From assembly GCA_966128725.1 (NCBI GenBank), contig CBHYLN010000023.1, positions 1 through 46,799 on the forward strand: 46,799 nucleotides of DNA, given 5' to 3'. Below are positions 34,251-41,915 of the stretch, in pieces. Under the pieces are notes generated by a model. The model had not been told where the DNA came from. It did not search any database and saw only the letters and a list, made by a program, of their open reading frames with translations. The first letter of the stretch is position 1, and every line of letters begins with the position of its first letter. The stretch comes from JAFDZV01 sp966128725 (lineage in GTDB: Bacteria; Bacteroidota; Ignavibacteria; OLB7). The position numbers were made by a program, and so were the translations under genes.

Positions 34251-36194
34251 ATGGCACCACGGCTCGTGATCCTTCAGCTTGTTTCGGTTATCGCGCTGGC
34301 CGTTGTTCTGGCCGGCTGTGCCGGTGGCGGCGGCGTTGGCGACGGCCAGGTGCCGCGCCCCGAGCATGTGCGGGCTTATTACCGCGACGGTCTGAATCTG
34401 TTCGACTCCGCGCTGGTCCGGCTGGCGAACCTGTTGGCCGAACCCGGCGTGCGCGCCGCTGACCACGACAGTGTGGACATGCGCGTACGTACGGCCTTCG
34501 CGGCCGCACGCGTGGCGTACAAGCGGGTGGAGTTTCTGGTGGAGCACTATACGCCGTCCACCGCGGCGACGATCAACGGGCCGCCGGTGAGCGAGGTGGA
34601 GGAGGATGACCCGAACCAGTATCCGATACTGCCGGAGGGTCTTCAGGTGATCGAAGCCGGGCTGTTCGGCGAGCAACCCGTCCCGACCCGCGAGGTGCGC
34701 GATGAGATCGCGACGGTGCGATCGGCGGTGCGGCGGCTTCGGTCATATCTGCCCACGCTTCCGCTGGACGACGCGCACCTGTTCGCAGCGATGCGCGAGC
34801 AGATGGTGCGGATCATCGCGTTGGGGCTCTCCGGGTTCGACGTTGCGTACACGGGAACGTCGGTGCAGGAAGCCGCGGCCGCGCTCGAATCCCTGCAACG
34901 CACATATGCGTTGTATGCTACGGCGCTCCGTGAGCGTGATGCCGCCGCGGCCGGGCGTCTGGATTCGTTGTTTGCCGGTGCGCGGCAGGCCCTTCGGCCG
35001 ACCACCACGTTCGACGTGTTCGATCGGTTGACCTTCATCCGGGCCTACGCCGATCCGTTGTTCGGCGCGTTGGGGCACGCTCGGCGCGTGCTCGGAATCC
35101 CGGCCCCGCACGATCGGCGCGCGCTTGGCGCCGATGCCACCACGCTGTTCGCCACCGAATCGTTCGATCCATACTTCTTCGCGCCCGCGTATGCCGTGCG
35201 GGGCAGTGCCGAGGCGGTACAGCTTGGGCGGCTGCTGTTCTTCGATCCCGTGCTCTCCGGCAATCAGCAGCGTTCGTGCGCCTCGTGTCATCAGCCGGAG
35301 AAGGCCTTTGCCGATGGGCGCGAGCGCAGCGTTGCCTTCGGGCGCGATGGCATGGTGGCGCGCAACGCCCCAACGCTTCTCAACGCCGCACTGCAATCGG
35401 GATACTTCTACGATCGGCGGGTGATGTATCTGGAGGATCAGGCTGCCGCCGTTGTGGCCAACACCAACGAAATGCATGGCTCGCTGGCCCAGGCGGTTGC
35501 TCGTCTGCGTGGCAGCCAGGAGTACCGCGCGCGTTTTGCTCGTGCGTTCGGGATGCCCGATTCGGCGGCCATCACCGAACAACACATCCGCCGCGCGATC
35601 GCCGATTATGTTCGATCGCTTGCGCGGCTGAACTCCGCGTTCGACCAATACATGCGAGGTGATGACAACGCGATGGGCGTCGAGGCACGCCGCGGATTCA
35701 ATCTCTTCATGGGCAGGGCACGTTGCGGCACATGCCACTTCGCCCCGTTGTTCAACGGCGCGCTGCCGCCGGCGTATGCCGAAACCGAAACGGAGATCCT
35801 GGGTGTGCCGGCTGCATACGATACCGTGCGGCCACGGCTGGACGCCGATCCCGGCCGGTACGACGTGCACCGGATCGAGCTGGAGCGCTTCGCGTTCAAA
35901 ACCCCCACGCTTCGCAACGTTGCGCTCACCGCGCCATACATGCACAACGGAGCGTTTGGCTCGCTTGCCGACGTATTGGATTTCTACGATCGAGGCGGTG
36001 GCGCGGGGCTTGGTATCGGCCCGCCCACGCAGACGTTGCCGACTTCCAGGCTGAACCTGAGCGCCGGTGATCGCGCCGATCTGTTGGCGTTTCTTTCGGC
36101 GCTTACCGACACATCGGGCACGGCCAATCGGCCCGCGGCGTTGCCAATGCTGGGTGAGCGCGGGGTACGGCGCAATGTTGGCGGGCTGTATTAG
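34251..36194 (+). CDS. Lipoprotein fusing an imelysin-like domain to a MauG/CcpA-type di-heme cytochrome c peroxidase
   Basis: The 647-residue product has a lipoprotein signal (VLAGC, Cys23). Residues ~35-285 are helical with YKRVEFLVEHY and EGLQVIEAGLFGE, resembling imelysin-type iron-binding domains, though the usual GxHxxE is GLQVIE here, without the His. Residues ~300-620 are a di-heme peroxidase: LGRLLFFDPVLSGNQQRSCASCHQPEKAFADG (heme site C343-x2-C346-H347), NAPTLLNAAL, NEMHG (Met408), MGRARCGTCHFAPLFN (C492-x2-C495-H496) and TPTLRNVALTAPYMHNGAF (Met564). Such enzymes reduce hydrogen peroxide or oxidise substrates in the periplasm. The combination suggests a role in iron uptake or oxidation at the envelope. 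It starts 98 bp after the PhoX-like gene, but a terminator lies between. Confidence 0.88.
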   Translation: MAPRLVILQLVSVIALAVVLAGCAGGGGVGDGQVPRPEHVRAYYRDGLNLFDSALVRLANLLAEPGVRAADHDSVDMRVRTAFAAARVAYKRVEFLVEHYTPSTAATINGPPVSEVEEDDPNQYPILPEGLQVIEAGLFGEQPVPTREVRDEIATVRSAVRRLRSYLPTLPLDDAHLFAAMREQMVRIIALGLSGFDVAYTGTSVQEAAAALESLQRTYALYATALRERDAAAAGRLDSLFAGARQALRPTTTFDVFDRLTFIRAYADPLFGALGHARRVLGIPAPHDRRALGADATTLFATESFDPYFFAPAYAVRGSAEAVQLGRLLFFDPVLSGNQQRSCASCHQPEKAFADGRERSVAFGRDGMVARNAPTLLNAALQSGYFYDRRVMYLEDQAAAVVANTNEMHGSLAQAVARLRGSQEYRARFARAFGMPDSAAITEQHIRRAIADYVRSLARLNSAFDQYMRGDDNAMGVEARRGFNLFMGRARCGTCHFAPLFNGALPPAYAETETEILGVPAAYDTVRPRLDADPGRYDVHRIELERFAFKTPTLRNVALTAPYMHNGAFGSLADVLDFYDRGGGAGLGIGPPTQTLPTSRLNLSAGDRADLLAFLSALTDTSGTANRPAALPMLGERGVRRNVGGLY

Positions 36195-36277
36195 AAGATC
36201 GTTGGGTGCTGCGCGAAACGTCGAGGTCCGGATGTGATGCGCTTTCTGCTGGGGCATGCCGACGCGGGAGCATAACG

Positions 36278-36322
36278 GAAACGGCCACACATCGTAGTGA
36301 ATGTATGGCCGTTTCGTATTTC
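36278..36322. terminator. Terminator-like hairpin between convergent genes
   Basis: GAAACGGCCA (36278-36287) pairs with TGGCCGTTTC (36306-36315) and is followed on the plus strand by GTATTTC. It lies between the peroxidase gene and the convergent end of rplS and may serve both. Confidence 0.6.
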
Positions 36323-36350
36323 GGAGCACCGGCTGTGGCCGGCTGCGGCA

Positions 36351-36734
36351 TCAGGTGGTCTTTGCGCGGACCGCCTTCGGGGCAAGGCCACGAAGGTAGT
36401 AGAGCTTTGCGCGGCGAACCCGGCCCTGGCGAACAATCCGGATACCCTGGATCGTTGGCGAATGGATCGGGAAAATGCGCTCGACACCAACACCGTTGGA
36501 CACCTTGCGGACCGTGAAGGTCTCGGAGACACCCGCGCCGCGACGGGAGATCACGATCCCCTCGTAGTTCTGCACGCGCTCCTTGTCGCCTTCAACAACG
36601 CGCACGGCAACATTGATAACGTCGCCAGGGCGGAACGTTGGGATAATGACGTCGCCGGCATCACCGTTGCGCGACGCGCGGCTGGCCGCGGTCTGGGCGA
36701 TGATCTGCTCGGTGAGGGATTCTATCTCTTTCAT
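36351..36734 (-). CDS. rplS: 50S ribosomal protein L19
   Basis: L19 lies at the 30S-50S interface. The 127-residue product is complete: RPGDVINVAVRVVEGDKERVQNYEGIVISRRGAGVSETFTVRKVSNGVGVERIFPIHSPTIQGIRIVRQGRVRRAKLYYLRGL. GGAGG lies 6 nt before ATG 36734. It is the last gene of ffh-rpsP-rimM-trmD-rplS, 130 bp after trmD. Confidence 0.98.
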   Translation of the reverse strand: MKEIESLTEQIIAQTAASRASRNGDAGDVIIPTFRPGDVINVAVRVVEGDKERVQNYEGIVISRRGAGVSETFTVRKVSNGVGVERIFPIHSPTIQGIRIVRQGRVRRAKLYYLRGLAPKAVRAKTT

Positions 36735-36864
36735 GATACACCTCCACGATTCCCTTCCATGCGTTCAGTTGGTGCGATGCGGCGCCAGGGCCGCAGGCCA
36801 TCGGATCGCGGATGGGGTTTGAGTTATAGGTTTCGTTTAATCAAGAACACTTTCTTTTGCCGGC

Positions 36865-37605
36865 CTAGTCGCCATCCAGCAGCGAACCTCGACGTTCGCG
36901 CGTGCGGCGAAGGGCCTCGGCTTCGCGCCACTCGGCTACCTTCCGGTGGTCGCCCCCAAGAAGCACCTCGGGCACCGTGAGCCCACGATATTCGGCGGGC
37001 TTGGTGTAATACGGGGCGTCCACCAGGTCAATCTGGAACGAGTCGCTCAGGGCCGACTCGCTGTCGCCAAGCGCTCCGGGCAGCAGGCGAACGATGGCGT
37101 CGGTGATTACCAGTGCGGGCAGCTCCCCGCCGGTAAGCACGTAATCGCCGATCGAAATCTCCCGCGTCACCAGCGCCGTGCGAACCCGCTCATCAATCCC
37201 CTTGTAATGGCCGCACAGCAGGATCAGGTTGCGTGCCATCGACAAGCGATTGGCCATTGCCTGTGTCAGCAGCTCGCCATCGGGCGAGAGGTAGATCACA
37301 TCGTCGTATTGCCGCTGGCCCTGAAGGGCCTCGATACATTCAAAGATCGGTTCCGGGCGAAGGATCATGCCGGCGCCGCCACCGTACGGCGTATCATCCA
37401 CCTGCTTGTAACGGCCAAGGCCGTAGTCGTGCAGATTGTGGACATGAATCTCGGCCAGGTTCGCGCTTTGCGCCCGCTTGAGAATCGAAGCGTTCAGCAC
37501 GCTTTCGAAGGTCTGCGGCACAACGCTGACGATGTCGATCCGCAGGAACGGTTCCTCGCGCCGAGGCCGTTCGTGATCATCCGGTGGCTGGGCCGTCATC
37601 GTCAT
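36865..37605 (-). CDS. trmD: tRNA (guanine-N1)-methyltransferase
   Basis: TrmD makes m1G37 in tRNAs, preventing +1 frameshifting. Family features: LRIDIVSVVPQTFESVLNASILKRAQ, HDYGLGRYKQVDDTPYGGGAGMILRPEPIFECIEAL, the trefoil-knot SAM site ILLCGHYKGIDERV, and EISIGDYVLTGGELPALVITDAIVRLLPGALGDSESALSDSF. The usual start is MRIDI; here ~21 extra residues (MTMTAQPPDDHERPRREEPF) precede it because no ATG/GTG/TTG lies nearer. ATG 37605 and 37599 are both possible. The start overlaps the rimM 3' end by 29 nt, so translation is probably coupled. Confidence 0.95.
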   Translation of the reverse strand: MTMTAQPPDDHERPRREEPFLRIDIVSVVPQTFESVLNASILKRAQSANLAEIHVHNLHDYGLGRYKQVDDTPYGGGAGMILRPEPIFECIEALQGQRQYDDVIYLSPDGELLTQAMANRLSMARNLILLCGHYKGIDERVRTALVTREISIGDYVLTGGELPALVITDAIVRLLPGALGDSESALSDSFQIDLVDAPYYTKPAEYRGLTVPEVLLGGDHRKVAEWREAEALRRTRERRGSLLDGD

Positions 37606-38128
37606 CCTGCATCATCCCTGGAATCGTCCGGACAATCGCCGCGCGTTCATCATCGAGCACAGCCAGAACAAACTGGCTGATCGCCGGCAGAAGCCATTCG
37701 CGGCCATCACTTTCGATCTGCCAGACCGTGTGGGCCGGGGTCCGGAAGATCGAGGCTACCACCCCGAGCACCGTGCCCTGCTCATCGCGGATCTGGAAGC
37801 CCACCAACCGTGGGTTGATCAGCTCGTCGGCGTACCGCACCGATTCGGCGGCCAGGAACAGGGCCTGGTCCAGCAAGCTTTCGGCGGCGCTGCGGTCGCC
37901 AATCCCGGCAAAGAAGCAGATGATTTCGTCGGATCGTGCCTCGTAACGCTCAAGAGTGATCTCCCGAGTGTACGAGGCCGAATATCCCAACCACGCGGCG
38001 CAGGGTACGGCAATTGTTGGCACGGCTTCCGCATCAAGTGCGCATCGGACGCCCCCGTCCAAGCCGAAGGTGCGTCCGATAACGCCAATGCGAATGCGCG
38101 TACGTTCGGATTCCGGCGCCGTACTCAT
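37577..38128 (-). CDS. rimM: Ribosome maturation factor RimM
   Basis: RimM binds S19 and helps 30S head maturation. The 183-residue product shows IRIGVIGRTFGLDGGVRCALDAE at the N-terminal barrel domain, ITLERYEARSDEIICFFAGIGDRSAAESLLDQALFL, and the PRC-barrel domain LVGFQIRDEQGTVLGVVASIF...WLLPAISQFVLAVL. Sequence conservation is moderate, but the position between rpsP and trmD is canonical. A short acidic tail (MMQDDDDGPATG) is encoded within the trmD overlap. Confidence 0.92.
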   Translation of the reverse strand: MSTAPESERTRIRIGVIGRTFGLDGGVRCALDAEAVPTIAVPCAAWLGYSASYTREITLERYEARSDEIICFFAGIGDRSAAESLLDQALFLAAESVRYADELINPRLVGFQIRDEQGTVLGVVASIFRTPAHTVWQIESDGREWLLPAISQFVLAVLDDERAAIVRTIPGMMQDDDDGPATG

Positions 38129-38163
38129 CGTGCACCGCCTTTACCACCGCGACGTTCCAACAC

Positions 38164-38703
38164 TTAGGCTGCGGCCTCTTCGCCTTCAACAGCCGGTGCG
38201 GCTTCCTCGCTGGCAACCTCGGCAACCGGAGCTTCGGCGGCGGCGGCTTCGGCAGCAGCGGCTGCCTCGGCGTCGGCAATGGCCTTGGCGGCAGCTTCCT
38301 CGCGAGCGCGAGCGGCGGCCTCTTCCTCCTGACGGCGCTTCTCGGCGGCGGCGGTCACCGCTGCCAGATCCTGAGCCTCACGGTTCTGCTTGCGGGCAGC
38401 GTGATTCTCGATCTGCTGGGCGATCTCCTCGGCTGCCTTCCCCTTGCGGTTCAGGTGCATTTCCAGAAGAACACCCTCGCGGCTGAGGATCGCGCGCACC
38501 GTGTCGGTCGGCTGTGCGCCGGTCTGAAGCCAATGAAGCACGCGGTCGCGCTTCAGGGTGACCTGATTGGCGAGCACCATCGGGTTGTACTGGCCGATCT
38601 TCTCGATGAAACGGCCGTCGCGCGGGCTGCGGCTGTCGGCTGCAACGATGTCGTAAACTGGGCGCTTCTTGCGTCCCATCCTTCTCAAACGGAGCTTAAC
38701 CAT
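38164..38703 (-). CDS. rpsP: 30S ribosomal protein S16 with long Ala/Glu-rich C-terminal extension
   Basis: The first ~85 residues are a normal S16: MVKLRLRRMGRKKRPVYDIVAADSRSPRDGRFIEKIGQYNP, VTLKRDRVLHWLQTGAQPTDTVRAILSREGVL. The remaining ~95 residues are a charged helical then Ala/Glu/Val-rich tail (AAEKRRQEEEAAARAREEAAAKAI.. ending VEGEEAAA), so the protein is twice the usual length (179 versus ~85). Similar tails occur in S16 of Bacteroidota and Chlorobi relatives. The start ATG 38703 follows the conserved N-terminus; the frame's upstream extension to 38829 is not conserved. Confidence 0.96.
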   Translation of the reverse strand: MVKLRLRRMGRKKRPVYDIVAADSRSPRDGRFIEKIGQYNPMVLANQVTLKRDRVLHWLQTGAQPTDTVRAILSREGVLLEMHLNRKGKAAEEIAQQIENHAARKQNREAQDLAAVTAAAEKRRQEEEAAARAREEAAAKAIADAEAAAAAEAAAAEAPVAEVASEEAAPAVEGEEAAA

Positions 38704-38844
38704 GCTGGTCCGTGTTAGCTGTGTTACTCGTGTATGTTGTTCTATGCTGACTACTACGCTTTCGAAGGCCTGTTGAACGGCGTGCGCGCGCGTGCTTCGA
38801 AGCGCTGGCCGCGGGAACGCGGCGCACATCGAGGCGGCATGCTG

Positions 38845-40185
38845 CTATCGCCTGCGTCCCAGGCCGGGCATTCCAACTCCGCGCATCAGGCCCTTCATCT
38901 TTCCCCCCATGAGCATGCGCATCTGCTTGCGCATCTCCTCGAACTGCTTCAGGAGTCGGTTGACATCTTCGATTTTTGTTCCGGAACCGGTTGCGATGCG
39001 GCGGCGGCGGCTTCCGTTGATGATCTCCGGACTGCCGCGCTCCTCCTTCGTCATCGATGTGATGATTGCTTCCAGGCGTGTGAACGCCCGTTCGTCAACC
39101 TCCACACCCTTCAGCGCGCGATCCATTCCGGGGAGCATGCCAATCAGGTCACGAATGGAACCCATCCGCTTGATCTGCTGGATCTGCTCGTAGAAATCGT
39201 CGAGCGTGAACTGATTGCGACGCAGCTTTTCCTCGAGCTTCTTGGCCTGTTCCTCGTCGAACTGCTCCTGCGCCTTCTCCACCAGCGACACCACGTCGCC
39301 CATGCCGAGAATACGCGAGGCCATGCGGTCCGGATAGAACGCTTCCAGAGCGTCCATCTTCTCGCCGACACCGACAAACTTGATGGGCTTGCTGACTACC
39401 GACCGGATGGAGAGTGCGGCGCCACCGCGGGTGTCGCCGTCGAGCTTTGTGAGGATGACGCCGTCGAAATCGAGGCGGTCGTGGAAGGCTTTGGCAGTGG
39501 TTACAGCATCCTGGCCGATCATCGCATCGACCACGAAGAGAATCTCGTTGGGCCTGGTCCGGTCCTTGATCCGGGCCACTTCCTCCATCATCTCCTCGTC
39601 GATCGTCAACCGACCGGCCGTATCGATGATCACCACGTTGCGGCCGGATCGCCGGGCTTCCAGAATCGCCTTCTCGGCGATGGCCACCGGATTTTCACCT
39701 TCAAGCGAAAACACCGGGACGTCGATCTGCGCGCCAAGCGATTTGAGCTGCTCAACGGCCGCCGGACGGTAGGTGTCGGCGGCAACCAGCAACGGCTGGC
39801 GACCCTTGCCCTTGAAATACGCTGCCAGCTTTGCCGAATGCGTGGTCTTGCCGGAGCCCTGCAGGCCGCACATCATAATGATGGTTGGGCCGGCCGGCGC
39901 CATCGAGATATCCTCGCGTTCGCCGCCCATCAGCTTGACCAGCTCGTCGTGGATGATCTTCACGATCATCTGGCCCGGCGTTACCGAGCCGACGATTTTA
40001 CGCCCCAGCGCCTGCTGCTTGACGTCGTCGACGAACTTTTTTGTTACCTGAAAGTTGACGTCGGCGTCGAGCAGGGCACGGCGAACCTCGCGGAGCGCCT
40101 CGGAGACATTCTCCTCGGATAGCCGCGCTTCGCCGCTAATGCGGCGTATCGCCTCGTCGAGTTTTGCGCTGAGATTCTCGAACAT
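38845..40185 (-). CDS. ffh: Signal recognition particle protein Ffh (SRP54)
   Basis: Ffh binds 4.5S RNA and signal sequences and delivers ribosomes to FtsY. The 446-residue product contains the N domain (SAKLDEAIRRISGEARLSEENVSEALREVRRALLDADVNF), the G domain with CGLQGSGKTTHSAKLA (P-loop), DTYRPAAVEQLKSLGAQ, IIDTAGRL and TKLDGDTRGGAALSI, and the methionine-rich M domain (RMGSIRDLIGMLPGM...MRKQMRMLMGGKMKGLMRG) with a basic end GRRR. It is the first gene of the ffh-rpsP-rimM-trmD-rplS operon and has a good promoter 60 bp upstream. Confidence 0.98.
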   Translation of the reverse strand: MFENLSAKLDEAIRRISGEARLSEENVSEALREVRRALLDADVNFQVTKKFVDDVKQQALGRKIVGSVTPGQMIVKIIHDELVKLMGGEREDISMAPAGPTIIMMCGLQGSGKTTHSAKLAAYFKGKGRQPLLVAADTYRPAAVEQLKSLGAQIDVPVFSLEGENPVAIAEKAILEARRSGRNVVIIDTAGRLTIDEEMMEEVARIKDRTRPNEILFVVDAMIGQDAVTTAKAFHDRLDFDGVILTKLDGDTRGGAALSIRSVVSKPIKFVGVGEKMDALEAFYPDRMASRILGMGDVVSLVEKAQEQFDEEQAKKLEEKLRRNQFTLDDFYEQIQQIKRMGSIRDLIGMLPGMDRALKGVEVDERAFTRLEAIITSMTKEERGSPEIINGSRRRRIATGSGTKIEDVNRLLKQFEEMRKQMRMLMGGKMKGLMRGVGMPGLGRRR

Positions 40186-40243
40186 TGCCGTTCCAGCAGT
40201 CTATCGGTCAGTTATCGATGCTCACGATCCGAGCAAAGGACCA

Positions 40244-40275
40244 CAAAGATAAGGACCCGTGCCAGTTCTACAAAA
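40244..40275 (-). promoter_or_regulatory. Promoter of the ffh operon
   Basis: On the minus strand TTTTG (40275-40271), a 19-bp spacer and TATCTTTG (40251-40244) match the Bacteroidota consensus TTTG-N19-TANNTTTG. The predicted start near 40239 gives a leader of about 54 nt. Confidence 0.7.
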
Positions 40276-40282
40276 GGGTGAG

Positions 40283-40312
40283 TTTCGTGTGAGCAACCCA
40301 CTGATACATTTG
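40283..40312 (+). promoter_or_regulatory. Possible promoter for the FAD oxidoreductase gene
   Basis: TTTC (40283-40286), 18 bp and TACATTTG (40305-40312) come close to the consensus used by the infC and ffh promoters, with one mismatch in the upstream element. It would give a leader of about 230 nt. Confidence 0.4.
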
Positions 40313-40544
40313 GTTGGTCCGGTGGAGAGGTGGTACGGTGGGTCCGGAGGCCACCACGGAGACCCGGTTATGGTTGCAAGCGAGGGCGGGAATAATCCTC
40401 CGATACATCGGAATCTGTTCCCGTGTACGTATCCGGCGGGTTGTGGCCGCATCGCAAGTCGCGATTGCCTAACTTCCAGGCACATTCGAGGTGCCCAGCC
40501 GGGCTGTGTCAGCCTTCCGCCAAATCGACCTAGCACAAGCAGTC

Positions 40545-41915
40545 ATGAGCCGAAAGCATATCGTAATCATTGGCAACGGCATCGCCGGCGTTACCGCCGC
40601 ACGCCACATCCGCAAGATGAGCCAGGACACCATCACGATCATCTCGGCCGAGACCGATCATTTCTACTCGCGCACGGCCCTGATGTATATCTATATGGGC
40701 CACATGACCTACGAGCAGACCAAGCCCTACGAGGACTGGTTCTGGCGGAAGAACCGTATCGATCTGGTGCGCGGGTTCGTGCGCCGCATCGACGCCACGG
40801 CGCGCCACCTGCATCTGGCCGACGACAGGATGATCCGTTATGATGTGCTGTTGATTGCAACAGGCTCGAAAACCAATCGGTTCGGATGGCCGGGGCAGGA
40901 TCTCGACGGCGTGCAGGGGCTGTATGGCATGCCGGATCTGGAGCTGATGGAGCAGTCGACTGCCGGGATCAAACGCGGTGTGGTGGTTGGCGGCGGGCTG
41001 ATCGGCATCGAGGTCGCCGAAATGCTCCGCGCCCGGCATATCGACGTCACCTTCCTTGTGCGCGAAAAGAACTACTGGGACAATGTGCTTCCACGCGAGG
41101 AGGCGACGCTGGTGAGTAGGCACATCCGCGAGCACGGTGTCGACCTGCGGCTTGGAACACAACTGAAGGAAATTCTTCCGGATGCCAACGGCCGCGCGCG
41201 CGCGGTGGTGACGGATGCTGGCGAGGAGATTGCCTGCGAGTTCGTGGCGCTTACCGCCGGGGTGTCGCCGAACATCGATGTGGTGAAGAACTCCGCCATC
41301 GAGACCGCACGCGGTGTGTTGGTGGACGAATATTTCGCCACGAACATCCCCGATGTGTACGCGATCGGTGACTGCGCCGAGTTCCGCCAGCCAAAGCCCA
41401 ACCACCCCAAGGTGGAGCAGCTTTGGTACACCGGCAAGATGCACGGCGAGGTCGTGGCGCGCACTATCTGCGGCACACCCACACCATACAACCGTGGCGT
41501 GTGGTTCAACAGCGCGAAGTTCTTCGATATCGAATACCAGACCTATGGCTTTGTGTGGCCAACGCTGGCCGAGGACGAACACACGCTGTACTGGGAGCAT
41601 CCCGATGGCCGGCACTGTGTGCGCCTGAACTATGGAGCGCGCGACGGGGAGATCCGCGGGATGAACGCATTCGGGATTCGTTATCGGCATCGGATGGTGG
41701 AGCAGTGGATCGGCCAGCGCCTGCCGATAGAGCAGGTGCTGCAACGGCTTGGCGAGGCAAACTTCGATCCGGAATTCTACCAGCAGTTCGAGAGTCACGT
41801 AGTGGCTGCCTACAACGCGCGCAGCGGCCGGCCGCCGGTGCAACTGCAATCGAAACGCGGATTGCTGGCGCGCTCGGCAAACGGCGCCTCGGCGCGCAAG
41901 GAGGCAACACGATGA
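40545..41915 (+). CDS. NAD(P)/FAD-dependent oxidoreductase (nitrite-reductase/rubredoxin-reductase-like)
   Basis: The 456-residue product has two Rossmann dinucleotide sites: FAD at the N-terminus (HIVIIGNGIAGVTAARHI) and NAD(P)H in the middle (RGVVVGGGLIGIEVAEMLRARHIDVTFLVRE), plus LLIATGSKTNRF and the FAD-contacting IPDVYAIGDCAEF. The layout is that of the NirB N-terminal/NADH-dependent rubredoxin reductase group. There is no Cys pair typical of disulfide reductases. ATG 40545 is chosen because the FAD motif follows directly. The stop overlaps the next gene start as ATGA, so the two proteins are translationally coupled and probably work together, this one taking electrons from NAD(P)H. Confidence 0.9.
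   Translation: MSRKHIVIIGNGIAGVTAARHIRKMSQDTITIISAETDHFYSRTALMYIYMGHMTYEQTKPYEDWFWRKNRIDLVRGFVRRIDATARHLHLADDRMIRYDVLLIATGSKTNRFGWPGQDLDGVQGLYGMPDLELMEQSTAGIKRGVVVGGGLIGIEVAEMLRARHIDVTFLVREKNYWDNVLPREEATLVSRHIREHGVDLRLGTQLKEILPDANGRARAVVTDAGEEIACEFVALTAGVSPNIDVVKNSAIETARGVLVDEYFATNIPDVYAIGDCAEFRQPKPNHPKVEQLWYTGKMHGEVVARTICGTPTPYNRGVWFNSAKFFDIEYQTYGFVWPTLAEDEHTLYWEHPDGRHCVRLNYGARDGEIRGMNAFGIRYRHRMVEQWIGQRLPIEQVLQRLGEANFDPEFYQQFESHVVAAYNARSGRPPVQLQSKRGLLARSANGASARKEATR
41898..41904 (+). promoter_or_regulatory. Strong Shine-Dalgarno fixing the start of the polyferredoxin gene
   Basis: AAGGAGG lies inside the end of the upstream gene, 7 nt before ATG 41912. It sets the start there rather than at the much earlier in-frame codons from 41423, and shows that this genome uses full SD pairing. 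Confidence 0.85.

Larger units (their letters stand above)
40186..40544. other. Divergent intergenic region between ffh and the FAD oxidoreductase
   Basis: These 359 bp hold the ffh promoter on the left and a weaker plus-strand promoter candidate at 40283-40312. The stretch from 40315 to 40540 shows no convincing reading frame and no strong hairpin; it would form most of the long leader of the plus-strand gene. Confidence 0.5.

Noticed and set aside
41423..41911. Earlier in-frame start for the polyferredoxin gene
   Set aside because: The extension lies inside the FAD oxidoreductase gene in another frame and is Arg-rich shadow; AAGGAGG sets the start at 41912.
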